Below, one piece after another: positions 35,209-47,073 of a DNA stretch of 64,000 nt. The notes under the pieces are model-generated. The model was not told where the DNA came from. It searched no databases and worked only from the letters and a program-made list of their open reading frames with translations. Every line of letters starts with the position of its first letter. Position 1 is the stretch's first letter. Both the position numbers and the translations under genes were made by a program. Source of the stretch: Wolfiporia cocos (Eukaryota > Basidiomycota > Agaricomycetes > Polyporales > Phaeolaceae); assembly GCA_029448655.1 (NCBI GenBank), contig JACCLO010000009.1, positions 2,852,001 to 2,916,000 of the forward strand, given 5' to 3'.

Positions 35209-35965
35209 CCACCCCGTGTAGCGGTTTACCCTACACAACCCCGGCGCACTAGGGGCAAAGTGCACCTTTCTTTCGCTCTTGTTGAACTTCGGTTCTCCGA
35301 GCACGTGATCGGTTTTCATACCTGCCACATCCCAGGGTTAAGGGATTAGAGTTCTGGGGGAATCTTGCGAACAGCGTGTAGGGGACCTCTCCTACCGTTG
35401 CTTCTAAGCTACTGGACCAACACCGTGCAACGCGGTTGTAAAGGTCTTGGGTTACAACCCCACCACAGTAACTGTGCACCCGACGCGTAATAGTCAAAGG
35501 CGTTAAGGGGCCCTGTGGCAGTGTACAGAGGCACTGGTCGTCTATTTACGGGCCTTACTGCCCCGACGATACGCGCATTACCGCGCCCCCGTTACTATAG
35601 AACCCAGCGCGTAACCCGCGGCTGAAGAGGCAGGAAATCGCCTAGTACTGTACCGGCACTTGCCGACATACGGTAGAACCTTTTACATGCCCCACCACAT
35701 AGGCGGATAGTTCCCGTGCCCCCGGTATCCCGAATTAGCTTCGGGGCTGGACGAGGTTTCGGAGGCTGCGTTTTCTCGCCGGCTTTGGGAAGAAAACCCC
35801 TTAGCGTTTCTTGGCACATCTCCGAAAAGAGGTGGACGCAGTTTGTAGTGGACAGAGACTTTCTAGTTACCACCCCGATAGCTCTTCGGAGGCGCCACAG
35901 TGGGCAGGTAGCGGTCTCAGTCGTGACTACATCCTTCGTACTATAATCTTCACAATACATACGTA

Positions 35966-38900
35966 ATGTCCGGCCAACAAACCCCGGCCTTTTCGCTCCA
36001 CACCCCCGACCCCTTGGCCGAAGCCTTCTTCGAGGACTTCGGGCACATGTCTGTACAAGACAGTATGCATGCCCCGCCTCCCGTCGAAGTAGCCCCGGTA
36101 GAGGATGGCACCGTAGCCGGACACAGCTACCTCCCCTCGGTCCGAACCTTCGCGCCCAACCGAGTACCGCCGGAAGAATTCTACGACCAGGCCTTCGCCC
36201 TCGCCCAGAACCAGTCGGCTACAGTTCGGGGCGGAAGCCAGCTGGGTCACATCGACTCACCGCTGGCTCTCCAATGGGCATTCCCGCCCAACCCCACGGC
36301 GGCAGACTTTGGCGCACGGTGCCAACAGGTCGTACAAGCAATGGTAGCGGTAGGAACATGGTCGCAGGAAATGGGAGCACGGTTCCTCCGGGAGGCACAA
36401 CGGTTGCAGGCAGACGCCCTCCAAGCCGGAGACGCAGCGTCACTCCATAGCCAGGCACCACCCCCCGTCAGGACCCCCGTCTCGGTCGCAGAGAGCAGGT
36501 TCCGTCCGGTAGAGAACTGGGTTCGATCGGTGCACATGCACTCCCCCCAGCGGACACCGCGCGGATCCCGACCTCTCCCCACTCCCCCGACTCGTGGAAA
36601 CTCCCGGCAGACGAACCCATTCCTGCCCGGCTACACGCCACCGGTACTTACGGCCCCAGCACCCGTCCGCCCCGACAGCTTCGCCCAGGCAGCCCGCCCG
36701 CCATACGACATATTCGGTAATCCAGCGCCAACACAGAACGCGCCCGTGAACACCTGGGGAGCCGCGCCTCTCCAGGGAACTCGTGCGTCTATGTGGAGGC
36801 CAATGAAACCGGCATCGTCGCAATGGGACGCCTATTCGGTACTGCCCGAACCACGGCCCGACCCCCGGTACAAGTCCAAAGTCAGGGAACCGGAAGCCTT
36901 CACTGGCACCGGATTCACGGACTGGTACATGCGGCTTCAGCTCTACATCGACGACAACGCCCCCATCCTCTTCACCGACTCAAAGAAGGTGGGCGCGGCG
37001 ATCTCGCTGATCCGCGGTCCCAAGGTCGACTCATGGGTAACGGCGTTCACCAGGGAACACTACCTGGGAGGACAATGGAGGGTCAGCTGGCAACGGTTCG
37101 TCTGGGAGCTGCACCAAAAGTTCGACGACCCGGACCTGGAGAAAAAGGCGGCAGTAGCGGCAGAGCAGCTCACCATGACGCTCGGTAAAGGCGAGGAGTA
37201 CTTCCAGGAGCTAGAACGACTCCTGGGAGAAGCCAAGTACGACAGGGAAAACCAGGTGGTCCATAGTTGGGTCACCAGGGCTATCCCCAAGGACATCTAC
37301 TCCTCGGTCCACCAGGCTTTCGTCGCCGCCACCGTTAACGACAAATCGCAGCGTGGGTACAACATCCAGATCCCGGAGGATTACGAGTCCTGGAAACAGG
37401 CCATCCTCCGGACCGACAACGCGATGCGCTGACTCCGGGACGAGGAAAAACTGCGGAGCACCAAGGGTACCACGAACAAGGGCAAGGAGCGCGCTAAGCC
37501 CGAACGCGCTCCCCGAGCGGAGCCAACAGCGGAAGAACGGGCAAACTTGCTCAAGAGGAAGTGCCACTCTTGCAGCAAGACGCAGGCCGAGGCACCTGGT
37601 AAGGGATGCACCAAGACATCCTGGCACCAGCCGAACTGGAGGTCCAAGACCAATACCACCCCCGCCGCCAGTGGATCCGGAACACAGCGAACTCGGCAGG
37701 CTATTGCAGGGAATGAAGCTCCCACGGTCCTCAGCGAGATCCCCCAGGAGGACTTTGTCCGAATGGTGGCCGCCTGGGCCAAGGAGAACCCTGATGCCGC
37801 AAAAGAAGCCGGGTTCGCACCCACTCAGGTAAGTCCCTCCCCCTCGAATCGCTTTTCAGTATTGGAAGTAGAAGAACCAGTAAACTCCAAAAAAAGTGAC
37901 TCGGCTGCCACGAAGAACGATGAACCGGTGGATGGACTATATGGGCTAGAGACCGGGGCCCCGATATTAGAACCAGTATCTGTACCTCTCGCATCAGTAG
38001 AATCGGACATAGATGACAACGACGGAGCTTCAACATGCTCCAATGACTTGTTTGTAACAGCCTTGGAGGCGCCTCCCACTGGAGCGTGGCGGGAGGCAAA
38101 TACCGTGCTTAATTCCTCCAATGTTAATGTAACATATGTTCCGATGGATGTGGATCCGGTAGTGACACCTGATGTGGAAATGGCAGACGCATCAGGTGCC
38201 ACTAAGAAATCAGAAAAGAAAGTGCGGCGTAGACGCGTCAAGAAAAGGACGGTCACGCTCGACATATACCTAGACCACCCGCGGGCAATCCCACCTGAGC
38301 GCAAAAGCGAAGGTGCCGCCGGGTACGACCTCTACTCTGCGGAGGAGGTCGTCGTTCCTAATGGGAAACGTATCACCGTGGACACTGGCATCAAAATCAG
38401 AATGCCAGCCGGTGTATACGGACGTATCGCTCCACGATCCGGACTCGCCCTCAAGGGAGTCGACGTGGAGGGCGGTGTAGTAGACGAAGACTACACCGGC
38501 CGAGTAAAAGTCATACTGAATAATCAAACCGGAGCAGATTATCAGGTCGAGTATGGGGACAGAATCGCCCAGTTCATACTCGAATGCAACATGACACCCA
38601 ACACCAAGATTGTCAAAACGATCCGCGAAACCACGCGAGGAACACAGGGCTTCGGTTCAACTGGTGAAAAACTCAGGGGAAGTGTAGTGGTCATCCAGAC
38701 GGGAAAACGGGGAAAGCAGATCGAAGTACCGATCACTCTCCACCGCCCCGACGGATGTGCCCTCTTCACAAAGGCTCTCATCGATTCCGGTTCCACTGGA
38801 TCGGTGATTAGTAAGTCCTACGTGGAAGAACACCGACTCGAGCAGATCCCACTGGACCGCCCTATCAAGCTGTTCAACGCGGACGGGTCAACCAACAGCA

Positions 38901-41900
38901 TGGGGCTCATGACGCACTATGTCGAGCTCCAAATGCAGATCGACACACACTTGGAGACCCGCAAGTTCCACGTTACGGAACTCAGCTCCGCGGACATCTT
39001 TCTAGGCTTCGACTGGCTCGAAGACCACAACCCTTCCATCGACTGGAAGAAGCAACGGATCACGTTCTCTTGCGACTGCGAACACGAACAGATTGAGGAC
39101 GGTGATCACATTTATTACATTTTCGCTGATGCATGGATCCGAAACAGGGACGAGTGCAGAGCGGACATTGCTGAACGGGTCCGCGCCACGAAGGCAACCG
39201 AAATCGCCATCGCGACTGGCAAAACCACGGAAGCTAAAACGTTCGAGGAGGTCGTACCCGAGTACTTGCACGAATTCAAAGACGTGTTCGAGGAAAAGGA
39301 ATTCGACACACTCCCCGAACGGCGACCGTGGGATCACGCCATCGAACTCCTCCCCAATTCGGAACCATACGCGGGCAAGATTTACGCCCTTTCGCCTAGA
39401 GAACAAGAAGCATTGGACGATTTCCTAGAAGAGCAACTGCGCACGGGCCGCATCCGCCCATCGAAGTCACCATGGGGGGCACCCTTCTTCTTTGTCAAAA
39501 AGAAGGATGGGAAACTACACCCTATCCAGGACTATCTGACACAGTATGCCTGTGGGACTCACCAAGTGCCTATATTCTTGGATAAGGCGACTTAGAGAGG
39601 TAGACTATACCAGCGCAGCAGGATGTGAGAGGTTATTCTACGGCGCAAGCCGAGAGAATAATAGAACTAAAGTTAAAGGACGTCAAGTCCCTACTTATAT
39701 ACATGTTTATTCGGATGGCACGTGCTACTAGCTAGTACTACCATTCCGGGTTATGTGGCTTTGCCAAGAGGCGAAGCGCTATCTTATCTACTGTTTATGG
39801 ACTCTACATAGAATGACCGTGGCAGGGCCCTAATGGCCGAACCAATCGTATGAGAGGGATTTCTGTATATTATCATATGAACGCGGGCACAGCCCGGGTA
39901 TATGGGAAGCCGGTTGCCGGATACCGTGCGGTATAATGGCGATTGGCCGGTCTTCGTGTGATGACCAAGGCGAGGTGCCGAGGTCGTTATGCCATTGGAC
40001 GGGAAGTACCGTGGCATGTGTTACAGCCCGGTCCGGATGGTTACCGGGGCATGTATTGGACTTAGCCGTGAGGCGAGGTCCGGTGTTTGGGCGACGCCGT
40101 GATGGCAGAAGCCCGGGACTTGGGGAACGCCGAGTCCGTGGGATGGCCGAGAGGGCCGAGCCTATAGCGATATTGCCTTGGTGCTAATATAGTGCTATTT
40201 GGCCGTGTTGCCATTATTATGCGAAGGCGTGGCGCGCCTGAGATGCCATTGTGATCAAGGATCTTATGGCGGTGGGAAGCCGGGATGGCCGACCCAATAG
40301 TACAAGGCCGCGAGGCACTGTTTGTACATGTGGACATTATTATGCGAGCGTGCCGCGCTCGGCCTATCATTATGATCTAAGATCTATGACGTGGCTTGGT
40401 CTTGCTCTGTCGGGCGAGACTTATGACGTATGCTATGACGATTGCTATTGTCTAGACGTTTATGATGTATTGCGGATATCGGACCGTAGGGTTACCGATG
40501 ATAATGCGATGATATCATTAGTCTTGTGACGTAGCGGTGTCTATGCTGGTCATGTGGTTGACAAGCCTAGTTAAGGACTTGTCGTTGTGGCAGTGGGAGT
40601 TAACCCGTAGATAACCTGTAGGTAGACGTATAAATCCCAGGTAAATTGCTATAATCTATAGGAAAAATGCTGTAAGCCCCAGATAAATCTGTGACACTAT
40701 CGAAAGTTGAACCAGATGACCAAGAAGAACAAGTACCCGCTCCCGCTCATCACGGAGCTGCTCAACAAGCTTAAACGCGCTAAGTACTTTTCCAAATTGG
40801 ACATTCGTTGGGGATACACCAACGTCCGAATCAAGGAAGGCGACGAAGAAAAAGCCGCCTTCATCACTAATAGAGGGCTCTACGAGCCATTAGTGATGTT
40901 CTTCGGAATGTGCAACGCACCAGGCACGTTCCAGACCTTGATGAACGACATATTTAGAGACCTAGTCCTCACGGGGAAGGTCATTGTATATTTGGACGAT
41001 ATCCTTATTTTTACGGAGAACCAGAAAGAACATAGAGAGATCCTGCTCAAGGTTCTTTTGGTTCTCCGTCAAAATAAGCTAACCTGTAAACCAGAAAAGT
41101 GCGAGTTCGAGAAATCCGAAGTAGAGTACCTAGGGCACATAATCTCTCACGGGGAAATCCGTATGGACCCCGCGAAGGTCGCCGCAGTAGCCGAATGGCC
41201 GGCACCTCGGAACAAGAAAGAAGTGCAATCCTTCATCGGATTTGCCAACTTCTACCGGAGATTCATACCCAAGTTCTCAACGGTAGCACGCCCCCTTATC
41301 AATCTAACCAAAGATGGAGAATGGCAATGGGGCGTGACAGAACAGGAATGCTTCGACAAGTTAAAAAACATCTTCGTCACAGCACCTGTACTAGGGATAC
41401 CAAACGATGACGACCCGTTCCACATCGAGGCAGACTCTTCGGACTTCGCAACCGGAGCCTGCCTCATGCAGAACCAAGACGGCATCTGGGAACCCATAGC
41501 GTACCACTCAAAGACGCTCCTACCGGCAGAACGAAACTACGAGATTTACGATCGCGAACTACTGGCTATAATGCGCGCCCTAGACGAATGGCGGCATTTT
41601 GTAATGGGTGCAAAACACCCTGTAGAAGTACTGACGGACCACAAGAATTTAGAATACTTTAAGACCCCACAAAAGATTAATCCGCGACAAGCCCGGTGGA
41701 TGACGGAACTCGCCGAGTATGACCTACAACTCGTGCACATCCCCGGGAAGACCAATGGAAGGGCAGACAGCCTATCCCGACGAGGCGATCACGACGACAA
41801 CAAAAATCACCTCGAAGGACAGATCGTCTTGAAGGAACACCTCTTCGCCAAAGACAGCGCAGAAAGGCTAAGATCCTCATTCTACACCCTACCTCACGGA

Positions 41901-43763
41901 ATCACCCACGAGGAGGTAAAAGAAAGGGTCAAAGCAGAAGCCGCTCTCTACGACAAGGAGGTAGTAGAAGGATCAGTGGAAACGGCCGAGGACGGCCTAC
42001 GCTACAGGAGGGGGAAGTTGATCATTCCAAGAGACGAGGAATTAATCGGAAAAATCATTTCTTCATTCCACGACACGGTCTCGGCAGGACATCCCGGCAC
42101 TGAAAACACGTACACTGCCGTTCATCGATCATACTGGTGGCCAAAAATGCGAAACGACATTCGCCAGTACGTCAAAGCGTGTATCAAATGCCAAAGAGCC
42201 AAACCAGACCGCTCGAAGAGAGCTGCACCACTGAACCCGAATCCTACACCCGCACACAACTGGGAGAACATTTCCGTCGACATGATCACGGGACTTCCAG
42301 TATCCAAGGGTCGGGACGCTATTATTGTAGTTGTAGACATGAAATCAAAGGACTATATTGCAGTACCAACCACAACCAGGCTTACCGCCGAAGGTTGGGC
42401 CAACATATTTGTAGATAAAGTATACGCACAGCACGGACTACCAAAGAAAGTATTTAGTGACAGAGGACCGCAGTTTGTAACGGACTTTATCAAAGATGTG
42501 TACCATAGATTAGGCATCGAGGGAAACCCCAGTACCGCGTTCCACCCACAAACAGATGGGCAGACGGAACGAATGAACCAGGAACTGGAGGTGTACCTAC
42601 GATTATTTATTAACGACACCCATACCAACTGGCCGGACTTACTCCCGCTAGCAGCATTTGCGTACAAATGTCATGTACATAGTAGCACGGGCTACAGCCC
42701 CTTTTACCTCACTCACGGATACCACCCATTTACAGGCATGGAGGCACCAGAGCTGGAAGAGGGGGTGGGAACGGCCAAGGACTGGGTCGAACACATGCAC
42801 GAGGTCAGCCAAACCGCTTCGAAGAATCTCGAGAAAGCCAAACTTCGTATGAAAGAATACTACGACCGGAAACGAACCAACCCCCACGAGTACAACGAAG
42901 GGGACATGGTTTGGGTCGATGGGCGAAACATTAACATGGGAAACCCTACGAAGAAACTCGATTCAAAGCGGTACGGTCCGTACAAGGTCACCAAGAAAGT
43001 CGGACATGGAGCATACGAACTGGACTTGCCCGCAGACATGCGAGGCATATACCCCGTATTTAACGAAGTCCTACTACTACCGTATCATGCTCCGGCTTTC
43101 CCCAATCAAGACCATAACGAACGAATGGAAGGCAATGACGCTCGCAGGCCTCTCAGGATCCTCGCATCCAGGGAAGACCGAGGGCGAGTCGAGCTGGAAG
43201 TTGAATGGTCTGATGGGACAACGACATGGGAAAGGAAACGCGGATTGACTCCCTGGCAGGATTTGGTAACCAAGTACTTCGAAGAAAGACCAACCGCTCC
43301 AGGCCACCAGTGGAAAAACAGACACACTGAGTGGGACCCGGAGTGGGAAAACTTCGAGAAGAAAGCCATCGCCATGGGACTCAGACAAAACCCGAACGAG
43401 TTCATCATCCACGACGACGTAGATATCGAATTACTGAAGGATGCGAAAATTCCCTTCTATATCTACCCAAAACAGCTCGTCGCCAGGAACTTCTGGTTTT
43501 GTAACCCCAAGAATCGTGTAGTACAATATGGAGTACAAGTGGGACAATGCATAGAATCCACAATACCCAATAACCCGGGCTGGATCTATCCCGTACAGTA
43601 CACCATACAGATGGCAAACCCACACATCTGTCAGAAACACGAACACGGCCACCCATGTCACGTTGACCAAAACTTCTGCAAAGTAATTGCTGGGCGCGGG
43701 GACACGCAACTAGAAGAGGGGGTACTGTCACAAGCCGATTTCTTTCACCTAGCTAGTGACTAG
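35966..43763 (+). pseudogene. Gag-dUTPase-protease-RT-RNase H-integrase polyprotein (interrupted)
   Basis: One frame runs from the ATG at 35966 to the TAG at 43761-43763, inside the 3' LTR. The Gag core (35966-37429) has the retrotransposon-gag fold region near PEAFTGTGFTDWYMRLQLY. After an in-frame TGA (37430-37432) a zinc-knuckle-like CHSC...C...H follows. The dUTPase (about 38245-38670) has all five motifs: [35 protein letters not shown] and [10 protein letters not shown]. The protease shows [10 protein letters not shown]. The RT begins near 39.3 kb, is split after PIQDY by the solo LTR 39537-40696, and resumes RKLNQMT with VYLDDILIF. RNase H shows EADSSDFATGA; the integrase shows HPGTENTYTAVHRSYWWP, CIKCQRAK, VDMITGLP and DRGPQFV. 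A weak chromodomain-like stretch (ILASREDRGRVELEVEW) and an unusual Cys/His-rich tail of about 130 residues follow. Confidence 0.92.
39537..40696 (-). mobile_element. Solo LTR, 1,160 bp (LTR-G), splitting the Gypsy reverse transcriptase
   Basis: It begins TGACACAG, ends CTGTGACA and has the target duplication CTATC (39532-39536 and 40697-40701). Removing 1,165 bp restores the polyprotein frame exactly, between PIQDY and RKLNQ. Orientation is probably minus (TGTCACAG at the start on that strand). The content is repetitive GGCCGA/GATGGC-type motifs with no coding capacity. Confidence 0.88.
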
Positions 43764-44098
43764 AGCCTGAACCCTTATCTTATCTAAGCGCGCGCCTAAG
43801 CAGTCACGTGCAAGACCCCGAACACCCTACCACGTGTTACCAGCCCCCCGGACACTCTGTGCCGTGTACCTACACCCATTATAGGGTTTACCATAGTATT
43901 GGACTCTCAGATTACGTAATAACTATACAGCAGCCAAACAATGTACAAACAGTAGAATAGCATATATACTGGCCGACGAGCAGGGTAGCACCCCAGACTC
44001 GTCTTGGCCTTATACGCCTTGAGTAGCCTCAGACTAGGATTGCGCTGAAACGCGAGTAACAATCCCCTGAGTAGTTGCTTGAAGTGTTGCTTGTGTCA
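43726..44098 (+). repeat. LTR-A, 3' LTR of the Gypsy element
   Basis: 373 bp at a constant offset of 8,902 bp from the 5' LTR; I saw no difference on reading both. The polyprotein's last 38 nt lie within it. Confidence 0.92.
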
Positions 44099-44103
44099 AG
44101 TCC

Positions 44104-44405
44104 CTGGTGAGGTCAAAATGAAGCTATCTGGTGTGTGGAAGTACGGTATGGACTTTCGGATTAATCCGGGTCACCTGCAGCATGTGTGTAGTGATTACTT
44201 GGCCACATTTCAATACTCAGTTATCACTCAGAGATATCTCAAGTACCACTACATTGATCCAGATAAGGTGGGAGAAAAGCGAAAGCAAGACAGCAAAAAT
44301 GACCCAGAGCTGTCCAAGTTATGGAAGCACACGAGGCCAGCGCAGTGCACAATTAGCTGTGCCAACTCGAAGGACTGGGAAGTAGAAGTATCACACATTG
44401 AGGAG
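44104..44405 (+). pseudogene. FunK1 kinase fragment, middle part
   Basis: It continues the kinase frame across the Gypsy insertion: PGEVKMKLSGVWKYGMDF, then YLATFQYSVITQRYLKYHY, up to WEVEVSHIEE. It is then interrupted by the 93-bp hairpin at 44406, after which the frame is shifted by one. Confidence 0.75.
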
Positions 44406-44498
44406 GGTGCGGCTGTTGGAATAAACCAGCAGGGGCATACCACTACTCCACCGTGGAGTAGTGGTATGCCCCTGCTGGTTTATTCCAACAGCCGCACC
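44406..44498. repeat. 93-bp perfect hairpin inside kinase sequence
   Basis: Two 45-base arms (left starting GGTGCGGCTGTTGG, right ending CCAACAGCCGCACC) are exact reverse complements around a 3-base centre, CCG. I found no clear target duplication (left flank GGAG, right flank AGAA). It interrupts kinase coding sequence. It may be a tiny foldback insertion or an inverted duplication formed during repair. Confidence 0.85.
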
Positions 44499-45613
44499 AG
44501 AAGAGCTGAGCCACAACAACGCGCAGATGCTCAAGTATATCAATGAACACATGTCACACAACGTGTGCTTGTATGGGTCAGGAATCATGGTACACGAGAT
44601 GTCGATCCAGCTATGGTATGCAGACCAGATGGGCATCATCATCTCCGAGCCAATTCACATCGTCGAGCAATCCGAGCTGCTGCTCTACGCTGTCGCCGCG
44701 CTGTGCCATGCAGACTTGCACCAGCTCAGCATCTGCCACCTCATGCGCTTTGACGTGCCAAATGGGAAGTTTGAAATGTTTGAGGGTGTGGAGCTCATGC
44801 TGGAGGGCCGGAATGTGCACGACGCAAATGGGGAGGAGATCAATGAACAACTTGAGTTTGACGTCACCACCATTGGCAAGGATGATATTTACACTGAGTT
44901 TGGGATTGTCGGGCGGGGCACTACGGTTGTACCAATTCACGCGAAGGGCCACACAGCCACCCTCTTCGGCGATGCGGAGCTCATTGCTAAGATTGCATGG
45001 CTGGTCAACTGCACAAACAGGGTGGAGACAACGACAATCATGGCTGTTCGCACGGCGCTCGTGGAGAAGAAGCCAACCATGCTTGATCACGTTGTCAAGC
45101 TCAAGTGCTCCCTCTCAATGACCATTGACAAGCTCGGGCTACCTCATGCATACATGGGCACGAGGATGCTGGATGAGCGTGTGTCCCGCACCATCATTAT
45201 GCAGTGCTACACACATCTGGAACTGATGAATAGCGCTGCAGAATTCAAGTTGGTTTTCCTTGACGCCGTACGTGGTGCATCTCTCACTGTCCGAAGTTGC
45301 AGCAGGCACTGACCAGATTATAGCTCACTACTGGGTGTACAAGACTTCGGACATCCTTGTGATATCAGCAAGAATAACGTCATGTTCTACCGCAGGGACG
45401 GTAGACTCTACGGTGTTCTATGTGATTGGGACCAGGCCATGCCTGTCGATACGGAGGCAGAACTCAAGGACAACCAGACTGACGAACCCGTGGTGCCCGG
45501 AACATCAGATACCAAGTCAAGCAAAGTATCGAAAAGAAACAGTTTGCCACAGTCCCTGTGTAAACTGTACTCGTACCAGCACCCGAGCGCACACTTATTG
45601 CACGAAAAATTAA
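44499..45613 (+). pseudogene. FunK1 kinase fragment, kinase core
   Basis: From PEELSHNNAQMLKYINEHM through IQLWYADQMGIIISEPI (N-lobe region of FunK1) to RTIIMQCYTHLELMNSA and LVFLDAVRG, an in-frame TGA (45310-45312), then GHPCDISKNNVMFYRRDGR and LYGVLCDWDQAMP. The catalytic-loop HRD is replaced by HPCD, while the Asn and the DWD metal-binding triad (DFG equivalent) remain. After TDEPVVPGTSDTKSS the similarity is lost. Confidence 0.78.
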
Positions 45614-45785
45614 CTCTGAAGCTCTTAGCGTGAAAGGGACGGTGTGGAAGGGCTGTGCGGAGATGCAGAGGAGAGCATGTCGCCAACTATATGTGTGAGA
45701 GACCGGAGAGTGTGTGTGCGGGAATGCGAACAAACCCAGCACAGAATACGATGGCCGCAAATGGTCGTGTAACAAATATATGTAG

Positions 45786-46340
45786 TGTCACAGTATTGTG
45801 CTGTGGCATGCCCTGCTTACTCTTACAGGGTTTTCTGGCCTTTGCGCGGCCCCTGGATCTGTGAGCACCTCCCCGTCTCCCTCTTACGTTAGACGCCAGA
45901 CCTAGTAGATTAGATATGATAAGATGTCCAGCGCCTTGGGTGGGCGCACGCTCCCTCTCACATCACGGTCACTACGTTACATGCTACATTACCTGTAGTT
46001 ACCTGATCACATGGACCTTTAGATACGGCGCACAGGCCTCATCTTTAGGGCAAGCCATTACAGGCTCTACAACATGTATTTAAGACGTAGCAAGATGAGG
46101 CTTATCCTCATCTTTAGGATTCTCAGCAACTGGGCACTAAGGCCCCTTTCCCTCCTACACTGTGTGTGCCTGCGCCTGTCGGTCCCGACATGCTCGTCTC
46201 CCCTCATACTTGCTAGTCTGTGTAGCTGCGTCATACAGCCTGACCAGCCGCCCGACCTCCGCCAGTCACTAAGGACTTAGGAGTTAGAGCGTTAGGGGTT
46301 CCCTGCTAGCACGGTCCCACAGTCCGGTGAGACTGTGTCA
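45786..46340 (+). mobile_element. Solo LTR, 555 bp (LTR-F)
   Basis: It starts TGTCACAGT, ends ACTGTGTCA (perfect inverted ends) and is flanked by TGTAG (45781-45785 and 46341-46345). A TATTTAAG box lies near 46077. It lies in the kinase locus between the core and the LRYRTGT fragment. No internal region remains. Confidence 0.88.
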
Positions 46341-46345
46341 TGTAG

Positions 46346-46940
46346 ATAGACGAAGTAAAACTAATAAACTAAACAACTAATTGTGCTTATGAGTGACCTT
46401 CTACTCGCGCTAAACGTCTTGCTTCTCTTGAGGGGATGGTGTCGCCTCACCAGAACTCAGAGGTAAGCTAGTACGAAAAGCATGGGAAGAGAGATTCTTT
46501 ACAGTGTGTCGAAGGCACAGTTTATATGTTACATGGTGCCAGAATTCGAGAGCCAACTGAAAAGTGACAGTGACAGGACAGAAACTACAATGAAAGGGAG
46601 TACCTAATGAAGTAAAGGATTTGCCATAATAGTATAAACGAGCTGGGGGCCACGTCATCGGCACAGACACGTCTGCTATACCCTAAGACATGTCAAACAC
46701 AATGTGCAATGGCTTGAACGTGATTGGCTGATCATAGACCACGCCCTATTTACGTACGCATCTTGCCGCCCTTGAGCGCAGGAACGTCGGTCTAGATCAT
46801 CAACAGCTCTACATTGCGTTAGTTAAACATATCCACGGGACATAGCTCGCGCGCTGGTAGAGTTGGTGGGAGTATGACAGTATAGTACAAGTAAAATAGA
46901 AAATATACCATAATAATAAAAGTGAATAATTGACTGTACG
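46346..46940. other. Unassigned sequence within the kinase locus
   Basis: About 600 bp between solo LTR-F and the next kinase fragment, plus the 170 bp before LTR-F, are not recognisable kinase sequence. They may be an expanded intron or another, decayed insertion whose ends I could not define. Confidence 0.35.
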
Positions 46941-47073
46941 GTGTCTTTCACCTCCACAACGGAGCCGCCAGTGAAGCACAAGCCCATGAAGCAGGAGTCC
47001 CCAAACACAGATGCACAACCAGGGACGATGCCGTGCTGGTCTAAACCGCTGAGGTACCGAACGGGCACGGCCC
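46941..47073 (+). pseudogene. FunK1 kinase fragment ending at the TRIM-like element
   Basis: It reads SFTSTTEPPVKHKPMKQES ... WSKPLRYRTGT and stops at the GGCCC duplication. After the TRIM-like element, 61071 resumes in frame with APFIAIDLL. The RYRTGT-x-PFIAIDLL motif is a hallmark of FunK1 kinases, so the junction is strongly supported. Confidence 0.85.

Larger units (their letters stand above)
34824..44098 (+). mobile_element. Ty3/Gypsy retrotransposon encoding a dUTPase (LTR-A family)
   Basis: A 9,275-bp element bounded by 373-bp LTRs (34824-35196 and 43726-44098) that look identical, with target duplication AGTCC (34819-34823 and 44099-44103). It encodes Gag, dUTPase, protease, reverse transcriptase, RNase H and integrase in one reading frame. 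A putative self-priming site follows the 5' LTR, and a polypurine tract (GAAGAGGGGGT, 43713-43723) precedes the 3' LTR. It inserted into kinase coding sequence in the same orientation as the gene. It is now inactive: a 1,160-bp solo LTR splits the reverse transcriptase and a TGA interrupts Gag. The apparent LTR identity says the insertion is young, and the inner solo LTR is younger still. Confidence 0.95.

Noticed and set aside
35595..35960. Possible gene between the 5' LTR and Gag
   Set aside because: This is the leader of the Gypsy element; frames on both strands lack motifs, and the Gag ATG at 35966 explains the coding start.
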